A DNA stretch of 64,000 nucleotides, taken from the NCBI RefSeq assembly GCF_008000995.1, contig NZ_CP042828.1:930001-994000 (forward strand), read 5' to 3'. This stretch comes from Ruania zhangjianzhongii. Lineage in GTDB: Bacteria > Actinomycetota > Actinomycetes > Actinomycetales > Beutenbergiaceae. Made by a program: the position numbers and the translations under genes. This document shows, in pieces, positions 43,901-51,853 of the stretch (positions are counted from its first letter, which is position 1; each line of letters opens with the position of its first letter). The notes beneath the pieces are model-generated. The model made no database searches. It was not told the DNA's origin and saw nothing but the letters and a program-made list of their open reading frames with translations.

Positions 43901-44380
43901 TTACTCCTCCGGAGCGGCCGGGACGTACTCCTCGTAGGCCGGGAGGGTGCCGTCCAGCACCGGCACATCGAGGGTGATCGAGCCCGACTCCGGAGTGGAG
44001 ACCTGGACGCTCGTCACCGCGCCCGGTGCCACGGGAACGGTCGGTACGGTCACGGTTTCGTGGTCCGGACCGAGCAGCAAGGTGTCCTGCGCGGGAACGC
44101 TCAGCTGCTGGCCGCCGCTCACGCCGTCGATCGCCAGACTGACGTCCACCGGACTCGTGGTCTCGTTCACCAGGGCCCCGAGCACAGTGCCCTCTGCGCC
44201 TTCGGCGGGGCTCAGGATCATCAGGTTCTCCACCCGGAGCTGGTCGCCAAGGTCGCCGCGCACGCCGTCGCTGGGGGCGTAGGAGTTCATCGTGGTGATC
44301 GGGCTGCACGCTCCGACCCCCAATGCCGTCGCACCGGTGAGCAGCAAGGCAGCCGCGAGACGACGGGTACTGCGAGCCAC
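43901..44380 (-). CDS. putative lipoprotein of unknown function
   Basis: A 159-aa exported protein. The signal peptide is basic then hydrophobic (ARSTRRLAAALLLTG) and ends in the lipobox LGVGAC, so the mature chain starts with lipidated Cys at about residue 25. The rest is a single beta-sandwich-like domain with AEGTVLGALVNETTSPVDVSL, resembling DUF461/PCu(A)C-like extracytoplasmic domains only loosely. GTG 44380 has AGGAG close upstream. It lies between regX3 and carD and is transcribed alone. No function is assigned. Confidence 0.72.
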   Translation of the reverse strand: MARSTRRLAAALLLTGATALGVGACSPITTMNSYAPSDGVRGDLGDQLRVENLMILSPAEGAEGTVLGALVNETTSPVDVSLAIDGVSGGQQLSVPAQDTLLLGPDHETVTVPTVPVAPGAVTSVQVSTPESGSITLDVPVLDGTLPAYEEYVPAAPEE

Positions 44381-44598
44381 GGGGCTCTCCTTTCGGTTCC
44401 AGCCTGAGGGCGCGTCCAGCGCCCGCCGAGTCCACCCTAATGCCTCTCGCGCGCGTGAGGCGCCCGGACCGGGCGGCACCTTCACCAGCTCTGCACATCC
44501 GAGGCGGGTCTCCGCCGCGAGCAGACCCGTGTCCATCCACACCGAGTCACCAGTGCAAAAGTGCCTTGCTCGGCGGCTGAGGCAGCTGAGGAGCGTGG

Positions 44599-44604
44599 TA
44601 AACT
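44599..44604 (+). promoter_or_regulatory. -10-like hexamer upstream of carD
   Basis: TAAACT is placed so that transcription would begin near 44611. The message would then have a short leader with AAAGGGGAG before ATG 44633. No convincing -35 is visible. Confidence 0.4.
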
Positions 44605-44632
44605 CATGGCTGCGAAAGGGGAGTGCGAGCAC

Positions 44633-45115
44633 ATGACCTTCACAGTCGGCGAGACCGTCGTCTACCCGCACCACGGTGCAGCTCTCATCGAGGAGATCTC
44701 GAAACGAATCATCCGAGGGGAGGAGAAACTCTACCTCCGCCTCAAGGTGGCACAGGGTGACCTGACGATCGAGGTCCCGGCCGAGAACGTCGATCTGGTC
44801 GGCGTGCGTGACGTCGTCGGCAAAGAAGGTTTGGAGAAGGTGTTCGACGTGCTGCGCGCGCCCTACACCGAGGAACCGACCAACTGGTCCCGCCGGTACA
44901 AGGCGAACGTGGAGAAGATCGCCTCCGGTGATGTCATCAAGGTCGCCGAGGTAGTGCGTGACCTCTCTCGCCGGGACGCCGATCGTGGCCTGTCTGCCGG
45001 GGAGAAGCGGATGCTCGCCCGGGCCCGCCAGATCCTGGTCTCCGAGCTCGCGCTGGCAGAGAAGACCGAGGAAGAGCAGGCCGAAGCGCGCCTCGACGAG
45101 GTCCTCGCGTCCTGA
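44633..45115 (+). CDS. carD: CarD family RNA polymerase-binding transcription regulator
   Basis: A 160-aa CarD. The N-terminal RNA-polymerase-interacting domain ([20 protein letters not shown]) and the helical DNA-binding C-terminus ([20 protein letters not shown], with the conserved Lys/Arg region) are both complete. CarD stabilises open promoter complexes and sets rRNA transcription in actinobacteria. ATG 44633 has GGGGAG nine bases upstream; ATG 44606 lies earlier in the same frame but would be read from the -10 region. ispD-ispF follow 23 bp later, as in mycobacteria. Confidence 0.95.
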   Translation: MTFTVGETVVYPHHGAALIEEISKRIIRGEEKLYLRLKVAQGDLTIEVPAENVDLVGVRDVVGKEGLEKVFDVLRAPYTEEPTNWSRRYKANVEKIASGDVIKVAEVVRDLSRRDADRGLSAGEKRMLARARQILVSELALAEKTEEEQAEARLDEVLAS

Positions 45116-45138
45116 ATCTCGGGTCTGGTGCGGCGGCC

Positions 45139-45846
45139 ATGAGGTCCGCTGGTGCTGTCCTGACTGCCGCCGGAAGCGGGTCTCGCCTCGGCGCCGCTGT
45201 GCCCAAGGCACTGGTGGAGCTGGCCGGGACTACCTTGGTGGCCCACGCCGCAGCACGTCTGGCCGGTTCTGGCCGGGTGCGGCATCTCGTGGTGACCGGC
45301 CCTGGTGACCAGCTCACCGAGGTACGTGCCGCAGTGAGGGCGGTCTGTGCGATCCCGGTCGAGGTCGTCCCCGGCGGGCCGACCAGGCAGGCATCTGTGG
45401 CCGCCGGGCTGGCGGCTCTGGACGCCAGCAACGAGATCGTCCTGGTCCACGATGCCGCTCGTCCGTTGGCGTCGACCGCACTGATCGCCCAACTGATCGA
45501 TACGGTGGCGAGCGGTCACGACGCCGTGGTCCCGGCTCTGCCGGTCACGGACACCATCAAAGAGGTCGACGACGCCGATCCGCCCCGTGCGGTGCGCACC
45601 ATCGCCCGGGAACGACTCCGTGCGGTACAAACGCCGCAGGCGTTTCGCGCCTCGCTCCTGCGCACGGCGCACCGTGATGCCGCGCTCCTCGCCGCCGATG
45701 AGCACACCGCCGTCAGCGACGACGCAGGTCTGGTGGAACGTCTCGGCCACGAGGTGCGGGTGATCGAGGGGGAGTCCCGCGCACTCAAGATCACCACCCG
45801 TCACGACCTGGCGATCGCTGCCCTGTTCCTGGAGGAGGAATCATGA
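45139..45846 (+). CDS. ispD: 2-C-methyl-D-erythritol 4-phosphate cytidylyltransferase
   Basis: A 235-aa MEP-pathway enzyme. The nucleotide-binding N-terminus is [30 protein letters not shown] and [13 protein letters not shown] are family motifs, and [10 protein letters not shown] lies near the end. It transfers CMP to MEP in isoprenoid precursor synthesis. It begins 23 bp after carD and overlaps ispF (ATGA), so the two MEP genes are co-translated. Confidence 0.95.
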   Translation: MRSAGAVLTAAGSGSRLGAAVPKALVELAGTTLVAHAAARLAGSGRVRHLVVTGPGDQLTEVRAAVRAVCAIPVEVVPGGPTRQASVAAGLAALDASNEIVLVHDAARPLASTALIAQLIDTVASGHDAVVPALPVTDTIKEVDDADPPRAVRTIARERLRAVQTPQAFRASLLRTAHRDAALLAADEHTAVSDDAGLVERLGHEVRVIEGESRALKITTRHDLAIAALFLEEES

Positions 45847-46346
45847 CACTGCCCCGCACCGGCATCGGGATGGATGTGCACGCCTTCGCGGCCGATGGTC
45901 GCACGGGCCTCGCGGTGGCCGGCCTGCGGTTCCCGGACGAACCCGCGCTGGAGGGCCATTCCGATGGTGACGTGGCGGCCCACGCCGCTGCGGACGCCCT
46001 GTTCAGCGCCGCCTCGTTGGGAGACCTGGGTTCTCAGTTCGGCACCGACGACCCGGAGTGGGCCGGCGCGGCCGGGACGATGCTGCTCTCCGAGGCCGCG
46101 GTGCGGGTGCGCGCCGCCGGATTCGAGATCGGCAACATCGCTATCCAGGTGATCGGCAATCGCCCCCGCCTGGGGCCCCGACGAGAAGAAGCGCAGCGGC
46201 TGCTCAGCCAGGCGGCGGGTGCACAGGTGACAGTGTCGGCCACCACGACCGACACCCTCGGCTTCACCGGTCGTGGTGAAGGCCTGGCGGCGATCGCGAC
46301 CGCCCTGATCGTGCCGCCGCCGGACGAATTCAGCCTGCCGGTCTGA
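45843..46346 (+). CDS. ispF: 2-C-methyl-D-erythritol 2,4-cyclodiphosphate synthase
   Basis: A 167-aa trimeric enzyme. The metal-binding motif is GIGMDVHAF, followed by [21 protein letters not shown] and [11 protein letters not shown]. The C-terminal [17 protein letters not shown] is diagnostic. It cyclises the MEP intermediate two steps after IspD. The ATGA overlap with ispD is present. The intervening step (IspE) is encoded elsewhere. Confidence 0.96.
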   Translation: MTLPRTGIGMDVHAFAADGRTGLAVAGLRFPDEPALEGHSDGDVAAHAAADALFSAASLGDLGSQFGTDDPEWAGAAGTMLLSEAAVRVRAAGFEIGNIAIQVIGNRPRLGPRREEAQRLLSQAAGAQVTVSATTTDTLGFTGRGEGLAAIATALIVPPPDEFSLPV

Positions 46347-46472
46347 GGCAGGGCCGCTACGACAATCCGGGCTGCAGCTGCTCGCCGTTGCTGGTGGGGG
46401 TAGGGCCAGCCCTACCGCCTCTCGGGTGCCCACCCCATGGTCCCGGGCGGTGGTATCGACTTCGCTGGTCCC

Positions 46473-47303
46473 ATGACCTCAACCACAGCCGCGGCCACTG
46501 CGCGCAACTCCGCGACGTACACCGGCCGGATACCGGGTTTCCTCGCCCTCACCTTCGGAATCAGCTGGCTCGCCTGGGCGACGGCGTTGCTCCTCGGTGG
46601 CGACCTCTCCTCACCTGTCGTGTTCGTGTTCTTCGCGCTCGGCGGTGCCGGGCCGAGTTTGGCCGCACTGATCTACCGGCTGCGCGGAGTAGGCAGCCCG
46701 CGGATGGCCCGAGCAGGTTCTACGGTGCGCTGGCTCCCGGTCGCGATCGTGTGCGCGGCGGCGCCGGCCGTGCTGGCCGCGGTGCTCGGACCGGTGTTCG
46801 GTGCACCGGCGTTGACCGGTGCTGAGCCGGCTGCCGTGCTCGCGGACAATGGCGGCCTGCTGCTGTTCCTGGCGACCTCCGCCTTCGCAGGGCCGCTCTC
46901 GGAGGAGTTCGGTTGGCGTGGTTACCTGCAACCCCGGTTGCGCACCCGGTTCTCCCCCGTGGTCACCACGCTGGTGCTCGGCACCATCTGGGCGCTGTGG
47001 CACACTCCGCTGTTCCTGCTCGCTGGTACCTGGCAGTCCGGTCTGGGACTGGGGCAGGGGCTGGGATTCCTGGTCACCATGGTGCCGATGTCGTTGACCT
47101 ACTGGTTCGTCAGCGAGCGGTTGCGCGGCGGGGTGCCGGGCGCCGTGGTGTTCCATCTGGTCGGCAACGTGATGCTGACGCTGCTGCCCTTCACCGCGCT
47201 GGCCGGCGGGGTGGTCTATCTCGCTACTGTCCTGGTCATCGCCCTGGTCGTCCTCGTCCTCCCGGGGAGTGGTGCCCGCTCCTCGGCCCGACTTCTCCGG
47301 TGA
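46473..47303 (+). CDS. CPBP family intramembrane metalloprotease
   Basis: A 276-aa membrane protein with about eight hydrophobic segments. The CAAX-protease/CPBP motifs are intact: EEFGWRGYLQPRL (motif 1), WALWHTPLFL (motif 2) and VFHLVGN (motif 3). Such proteins are intramembrane glutamic/metallo-proteases, sometimes giving bacteriocin immunity or cleaving prenylated substrates. ATG 46473 gives the natural N-terminus; a start 12 codons earlier adds only a Gly-rich extension. It is convergent with the MarR gene. Confidence 0.85.
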   Translation: MTSTTAAATARNSATYTGRIPGFLALTFGISWLAWATALLLGGDLSSPVVFVFFALGGAGPSLAALIYRLRGVGSPRMARAGSTVRWLPVAIVCAAAPAVLAAVLGPVFGAPALTGAEPAAVLADNGGLLLFLATSAFAGPLSEEFGWRGYLQPRLRTRFSPVVTTLVLGTIWALWHTPLFLLAGTWQSGLGLGQGLGFLVTMVPMSLTYWFVSERLRGGVPGAVVFHLVGNVMLTLLPFTALAGGVVYLATVLVIALVVLVLPGSGARSSARLLR

Positions 47304-47398
47304 CCCGACGGCGGAGGTATCCGCGTCGGCCCGCGCGCTGGCCAGCGCGTCGGCCCGCGCGTCGGACTGCGTGAGCCCGCTGCGGACCCTGCCGCGAT

Positions 47399-47848
47399 CT
47401 AGTCGCGGGCGATGAGCGCACGCAGCAGATGCTCGAGCTGCTCACGTTCGCCGTCGTCGAGCCGGTCGAACATGGCCAGCTGCGTCTCTTTCCGGGCTCC
47501 CTCCACCCGGGCGGCGAGCGCTCGGCCCTCCTCGGTCACCTGCACCAGCACCGCGCGCCGGTCGGTGGGCGAGGGGCAGCGGCGGACCAGGCCCCGCTCC
47601 TCCAGGCCGTCCACTACCTCGGTCGCGGAGCGCGCAGCGATCCGGAGCCGGGTGGCCAGGTCGGAGACCCGTCCGCCATCCTCGGCGTCGGCGGTGCGCA
47701 ACGCCATCGCCTGATGCGGGGACAGGTCCCACTCGGCCAGCGACTGTGCCCAGCCGTGCCGCATCTGGTGTGCGGCGTGCAGCAGCAGCTCGCTCAGGTC
47801 CGCCTCCGGCCCGGGTGGCTCGCGGTGACGGTGTGGCCACGATCTCAT
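47399..47848 (-). CDS. MarR family transcriptional regulator
   Basis: A 149-aa regulator. The winged helix shows GRVSDLATRLRIAARSATEVVDGLEERGLV and the wing SPTDRRAVLVQVTEEGRAL, both typical MarR. It probably represses the divergent ABC exporter and itself through the TGAGGT palindrome between them. TATGGT lies 6 nt before its ATG on the minus strand, suggesting a leaderless message. The inducer is unknown. Confidence 0.9.
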   Translation of the reverse strand: MRSWPHRHREPPGPEADLSELLLHAAHQMRHGWAQSLAEWDLSPHQAMALRTADAEDGGRVSDLATRLRIAARSATEVVDGLEERGLVRRCPSPTDRRAVLVQVTEEGRALAARVEGARKETQLAMFDRLDDGEREQLEHLLRALIARD

Positions 47849-47854
47849 AGCGCC

Positions 47855-47860
47855 ACCATA
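47855..47860 (-). promoter_or_regulatory. -10-like hexamer for the leaderless marR-type gene
   Basis: On the minus strand TATGGT lies 6 nt before the ATG at 47848. Confidence 0.5.
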
Positions 47861-47877
47861 GCGCTCTCACTACATAA

Positions 47878-47890
47878 TGAGGTAACCTCA
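47878..47890. promoter_or_regulatory. MarR-type operator between the regulator and the ABC exporter
   Basis: TGAGGTAACCTCA is a 6+1+6 palindrome, and TACCTCAGTA at 47900 repeats half of it. The site lies upstream of both divergent genes. Confidence 0.6.
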
Positions 47891-47939
47891 CAATCGGCCT
47901 ACCTCAGTAACTCATCGTTTTCGTGGAAGGAGGGTGCCC

Positions 47940-49742
47940 ATGCGACCGGATTCCGCCACCCGCATCGACCCTCGCGATACCGCCCAGCTCGCCACCCACC
48001 CGGTCTCCGGTCGGCGCGTACTGGCCCTGTTCCGCCCACACGCCGGTTCCCTCGCCCTGGTGCTGGTGCTGATCGTGGCCACCTCCCTGGTGGGGCTGGC
48101 GAACCCGTTCCTCACCCAGCGCGCCATCGACGACGCCCTCGCCCACCAGGACCTGCGCCTGCTGGGCATCCTCGTGGCGCTGATGATCGCCGTCACCGTG
48201 GTCACGACTGTGCTCGGGGTGGTGCAGACCTGGCGGTCCACCGTGGTGGGCCAACGGGTGATGCACGGCCTGCGCACCAAGGTCTTCGCGCACCTGCAGC
48301 GCCAGCCGCTCGCCTTCTTCACCCGCACCCGTGGCGGGGAGGTGCAGTCCCGGCTCACCAACGACATCTCCGCCATGCAGTCGGTGGTCACGACTGCGGC
48401 GACTTCGGTGGCCTCCAACGTGACCACGGCCGTCGGCACCATCGTCGCGATGGTGGCGCTGAGCTGGCAGCTTTCCCTGTTCTCCCTGGTGGTGCTGCCG
48501 CCGGCCATCTGGCTGACCCGCAGGGTGGCGCAGATGCGGCGGGAGATTACCGCGCAGCGACAGCAGACGATGGCCGGGCTGCACTCCCAGATCGAGGAGT
48601 CCCTCTCCGTCAGTGGCGCGATGCTCGGGAAGACTCTGGGCGCCACCGAGTACCTCACCGACCGGTTCACCGTCTCCTCCCGCGAACTGCTCGGCCTGGA
48701 GGTGCGCTCCCAGCTCGCCGGCCGTTGGCTGATGGCCACGATGAGCATCGCCATCGGAGTGATCCCCGCCCTGCTCTACCTGGCCGCCGGACTACCGATC
48801 GGCGAGCACATCACCATCGGCACCCTGGTCGCCTTCGTCGCGTTGCAGGCCGGGCTGTTCCGGCCGTTGATGGGGGTGCTGAACGTGGGCGTGCAGGTGG
48901 TCAGCTCGATGGCACTGTTCTCCCGGATCTTCGAATTCCTCGACCTGCCGGTGCCGATCGACGACCCAGCGGACCCCGTCACTCTGGACCCGGCCGGCAG
49001 TGCCGGACATCTGCGCCTGGAGGACGTCAGCTACCGCTACCCGGGGGCCGAGCAGGACGCCGTGCACGCGCTGGACCTGGAGGTGCCCGCCGGGTCGAAC
49101 ATCGCTCTGGTGGGGGAGTCCGGCGCTGGGAAGAGCACCGTGGCAGCCCTGCTCGCGCGGCTGCACGATGTGGACGCCGGCGCGATCACCATCGATGGTG
49201 TGGACCTGCGTGATCTGCGGCTGACGAACGTCGCGGCGCTCGTCGGTACAGTGTCCCAGGAGACCTATCTGCTGCACGACACCATCCGGGAGAACCTGCG
49301 CTACGCGCGCCCCGATGCCACCGATGCGCAGATCGAGCGCGCCGCTCGCGACGCCCAGATCCACGGCTTGATCGCCGCGCTGCCCGACGGTTACGACACG
49401 ATGGTGGGCTCGCGCGGCTACCGCTTCTCCGGTGGTGAGAAGCAGCGCATCGCTCTCGCCCGCACCCTGCTGCGCGATCCGCCGGTACTGGTGCTGGACG
49501 AGGCCACCAGCGCGCTGGACAACGACACCGAACGAGCGGTGCAGGCTGCCCTCGAGGTGGTCAGCCGCGGGCGTACCACGGTGACCATCGCCCACCGGCT
49601 CTCCACTGTCCGCGAGGCCGACCGGATCGTGGTGCTGGACCATGGTCAGGTGCTCGAGCAAGGTACCCACGAGGAGCTGATCGCCCACGGCGGGCGATAC
49701 GCATCGCTGGCCGCGCGCGAGCCCGCCGTCGCCGGGCGGTGA
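47940..49742 (+). CDS. ABC transporter, ATP-binding protein/permease (exporter type)
   Basis: A 600-aa half-transporter. The six-segment membrane domain (about 30-320) is followed by an ATPase domain with Walker A GESGAGKST, signature FSGGEKQRIALAR, Walker B VLVLDEATSALD and H-loop IAHRLSTV. It would work as a homodimer exporting drugs, lipids or peptides. ATG 47940 has AAGGAGG six bases upstream; GTG 47934 is too close to it. Divergent from the MarR gene, it is probably MarR-controlled and induced by its substrate. Confidence 0.93.
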   Translation: MRPDSATRIDPRDTAQLATHPVSGRRVLALFRPHAGSLALVLVLIVATSLVGLANPFLTQRAIDDALAHQDLRLLGILVALMIAVTVVTTVLGVVQTWRSTVVGQRVMHGLRTKVFAHLQRQPLAFFTRTRGGEVQSRLTNDISAMQSVVTTAATSVASNVTTAVGTIVAMVALSWQLSLFSLVVLPPAIWLTRRVAQMRREITAQRQQTMAGLHSQIEESLSVSGAMLGKTLGATEYLTDRFTVSSRELLGLEVRSQLAGRWLMATMSIAIGVIPALLYLAAGLPIGEHITIGTLVAFVALQAGLFRPLMGVLNVGVQVVSSMALFSRIFEFLDLPVPIDDPADPVTLDPAGSAGHLRLEDVSYRYPGAEQDAVHALDLEVPAGSNIALVGESGAGKSTVAALLARLHDVDAGAITIDGVDLRDLRLTNVAALVGTVSQETYLLHDTIRENLRYARPDATDAQIERAARDAQIHGLIAALPDGYDTMVGSRGYRFSGGEKQRIALARTLLRDPPVLVLDEATSALDNDTERAVQAALEVVSRGRTTVTIAHRLSTVREADRIVVLDHGQVLEQGTHEELIAHGGRYASLAAREPAVAGR

Positions 49743-49751
49743 GTCCCCCCG

Positions 49752-50231
49752 TCAGAACAGCGTGTGGCCGCGGGACTCCAGGTCGAGCAGGTACCGCTTG
49801 GCCTCGATACCGCCGCCGTAGCCGGTCAGTGAGCCGTCCGCACCGATCACTCGGTGGCACGGCACGATGATCGAGATCGGATTGCGGTTGTTCGCCAGCC
49901 CGACCGCCCGGGCCGCACCCGGCTGACCCAGCGCCGAGGCGATCTCACCGTAGCTGCGGGTCTGCCCGTAGCCGATCGCCTGCAGCTCCGCCCAGCAGGC
50001 GAGCTGGAACGGCGTGCCGCGAGGCGCCAGTGGCAGATCGAACGAGGTTCGCTCACCCGCGAAGTACTCCTCCAGCTGGTTCACGACGGCGGAGAAGGGC
50101 GTGGCATCATCCCTCACCTCGGTCTCGGCTCGCCCGGGGTGACGTGGGTAGTACACCGCGGTGAGTGCCTCGCCGTCACCGAGCAGCACCAGGGGACCGA
50201 TCGGTGAGGCGATCTCGTGCCGGTAGGTCAT
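49752..50231 (-). CDS. ogt: methylated-DNA--[protein]-cysteine S-methyltransferase
   Basis: A 159-aa suicide repair protein. The active site is IIVPCHRVIG with acceptor Cys, preceded by the DNA-binding segment GTPFQLACWAELQAIGYGQTRSYGEIA (Arg finger within). It removes O6-alkyl groups from guanine. AGGGAGGG precedes the ATG at 50231. It lies downstream of the AlkA-like gene on the same strand, with a repeat-bearing gap between, so both alkylation repair functions cluster here. Confidence 0.93.
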   Translation of the reverse strand: MTYRHEIASPIGPLVLLGDGEALTAVYYPRHPGRAETEVRDDATPFSAVVNQLEEYFAGERTSFDLPLAPRGTPFQLACWAELQAIGYGQTRSYGEIASALGQPGAARAVGLANNRNPISIIVPCHRVIGADGSLTGYGGGIEAKRYLLDLESRGHTLF

Positions 50232-50288
50232 CGCTGTCCCTCCCTGTGCTGGGCTCGGCTCCGGTGGCCGAGGTCGCCCTGTGACGCG

Positions 50289-50309
50289 GAGGTCCGATAA
50301 TGCGACCTC
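50289..50309 (-). promoter_or_regulatory. GAGGTC/GACCTC inverted repeat upstream of ogt
   Basis: GAGGTC (50289-50294) and GACCTC (50304-50309) flank a 9-bp AT-richer centre, about 60 bp before the ogt start. It is a possible operator. TAGGAG and CTACCTC follow. Confidence 0.35.
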
Positions 50310-50337
50310 AGTAGGAGAAAACTACCTCGGCGCCCAG

Positions 50338-50409
50338 GCGTGTGGGGAGTGCGAGCGCGAGGCGTGTGGGGAGTGCGAGCGCGAGGCGTGTGGGGTGTGC
50401 GAGCGCGAG
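50338..50409. repeat. 24-bp intergenic tandem repeat, three units
   Basis: Three 24-bp units begin GCGTGTGGGG and end TGCGAGCGCGAG. Units 1 and 2 are identical and unit 3 differs by one base. They lie between ogt and the AlkA-like gene. Confidence 0.85.
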
Positions 50410-50422
50410 ACGCGTGGGGGAG

Positions 50423-51286
50423 TCATGTCCGCGCCAGCTGCGCCGCCCGCCACAGGTGATGGGCGGCATAGGTTCGCCAGGGCGCGAACTCGGCCCCGGT
50501 CGGGTCCAGCGCGGCGCCGCTGAGCCGCTCGGCGGTGCGCCGCAGTACCAGGTCGCTCCCGCAGAAAGCATCCGGGTCGTCCAGCGCCCGCATCCGCACG
50601 TACTGCTCCGTCCAGGGACCGATCCCGGGCAGGGCGAGCAGTGCGCGCCCCACCTCCGCCGGCGCACCGCGGTCCAGGTCCAGCCCGCCGGCGGCAGCGT
50701 CTGCCAACGCGAGCACGGCGCGACGTCGCGCCGTCGGCATGGCCAAGGCTGCGCCGTCGTCGGCAACGGAGAGCACTTGTGCGGGGGTGGGGAACAGATG
50801 CGTGATCGGCCCCACCGGCACCGGCAGCTCGCTGCCGACCGCCTGCACCAGGCGGCCGGTGACCGTGCGGGCCGCGCGGAGGGAGACCTGCTGGGCGACG
50901 ATCGCGCGCAGCGCGACCTCGAACCCGCCCGGGTGCCGGGGTGCCCGTAGCCCCGGGCGGGCGCGAACCAGCTCGCCCAGCCACGGGTGGGCGCCCAGCT
51001 GCTCGCGCACGGCGGACGGGTCGGCACCGGCGTCGATCGTGCGCAGCATTATGTCCCGAGCCGCCTCGGCGTCGGCGAGGTCGGTCAGCAGCGCACCGGC
51101 ACGCAGCTCCGATCCGGTGCGCTCGATGCGCAGCACCGCCGGACCACCGGGCAGCGGCACCGCGCGCTGATAGACCTGATCGTCGCAGTGCTCCACTGCG
51201 GAGATCACCCGCGCTGCCCAGTAGTCCCAGAGGGCGTCCACATCTAGCGGTGGGGTGTAGGCGACGTCGAGATCCACCGGTTGCAT
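50423..51286 (-). CDS. DNA-3-methyladenine glycosylase II (AlkA-like)
   Basis: A 287-aa helix-hairpin-helix glycosylase. The HhH-GPD element LLALPGIGPWTEQYVRMRAL is followed by the catalytic Asp in FCGSDLVLRR. An N-terminal AlkA_N-like domain (about 1-90) and ALRAIVAQQVSLRAART support AlkA. It excises 3-methyladenine and other alkylated bases. No Ada-type regulator domain is fused. GAGGA lies seven bases before ATG 51286. It is divergent from the PPOX gene. Confidence 0.88.
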   Translation of the reverse strand: MQPVDLDVAYTPPLDVDALWDYWAARVISAVEHCDDQVYQRAVPLPGGPAVLRIERTGSELRAGALLTDLADAEAARDIMLRTIDAGADPSAVREQLGAHPWLGELVRARPGLRAPRHPGGFEVALRAIVAQQVSLRAARTVTGRLVQAVGSELPVPVGPITHLFPTPAQVLSVADDGAALAMPTARRRAVLALADAAAGGLDLDRGAPAEVGRALLALPGIGPWTEQYVRMRALDDPDAFCGSDLVLRRTAERLSGAALDPTGAEFAPWRTYAAHHLWRAAQLART

Positions 51287-51349
51287 GGGGCGATCCTCGC
51301 ATGCCGGTACCCGCACCGGACCCCGGCTGCGACCGGCACCAGGCTGGGG

Positions 51350-51355
51350 TAGCGT
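51350..51355 (+). promoter_or_regulatory. -10-like hexamer for a leaderless PPOX gene
   Basis: TAGCGT lies 7 nt before ATG 51363. Confidence 0.5.
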
Positions 51356-51362
51356 CACGGAT

Positions 51363-51764
51363 ATGACAGCCATGTCGGAGCAGGCCAAACGGCTCCTCGA
51401 TGAGCCCGAGTACGCGGTCCTGGCCACGCTGGAACCGGACGGGCAGCCGCAGCTGTCGGTGGTGTGGATGGCTCGGCACCACGACGAAGTGCTCGTCTCC
51501 ACGGTGCGCGGCCGGCGCAAAGAGCAGAACCTGCGCCGTGACCCCCGGGCCACCATGCTCCTCTACCCCGCGGACAACCCGCAGGAGTATGTGGAGGTTC
51601 GCGGGGAGGCGACCCTGGAGGACGATCCGACCGGATCCCTGATTCAGGCACTGAGCCAGAAGTACACCGGGCAGCCGTTCACCGGCGACACCGGCACCGA
51701 CAACGAACGCGTGCTGGTCCGGATCCGTCCCCAGCATGTGGTGCACCGCACCGAGCCCGCGTAG
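51363..51764 (+). CDS. PPOX class F420-dependent oxidoreductase
   Basis: A 133-aa split-barrel flavin/deazaflavin protein. The family pattern is [19 protein letters not shown] then [22 protein letters not shown] and [12 protein letters not shown]. Members of this actinobacterial group use F420 or FMN; F420 use is inferred. It is probably leaderless. The stop TAG lies within the first unit of a 21-bp tandem repeat that fills the gap to cysS. Confidence 0.85.
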   Translation: MTAMSEQAKRLLDEPEYAVLATLEPDGQPQLSVVWMARHHDEVLVSTVRGRRKEQNLRRDPRATMLLYPADNPQEYVEVRGEATLEDDPTGSLIQALSQKYTGQPFTGDTGTDNERVLVRIRPQHVVHRTEPA

Positions 51765-51818
51765 CGCCGCACCGGGCCCGCGTAGCGCCGCACCGGGCCC
51801 GCGTAGCGCCGCACCGGG
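51756..51818 (+). repeat. 21-bp tandem repeat starting at the PPOX 3' end
   Basis: Three identical 21-bp units begin CCCGCGTAGCGC and end CACCGGG. Unit 1 overlaps the PPOX stop codon (51762-51764), so each unit carries an in-frame TAG. A degenerate fourth copy runs to about 51840. Confidence 0.9.
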
Positions 51819-51840
51819 CACTGAGCACGCGTAGCACCGG

Positions 51841-51846
51841 TAAACT
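51841..51846 (+). promoter_or_regulatory. -10-like hexamer for a leaderless cysS start
   Basis: TAAACT lies 7 nt before the GTG at 51854. Confidence 0.5.
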
Positions 51847-51853
51847 GCGCCAG

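Noticed and set aside
50338-50409. CRISPR-like array
   Set aside because: The units are contiguous tandem repeats without unique spacers and no cas gene is nearby. The same holds for the other tandem repeats.
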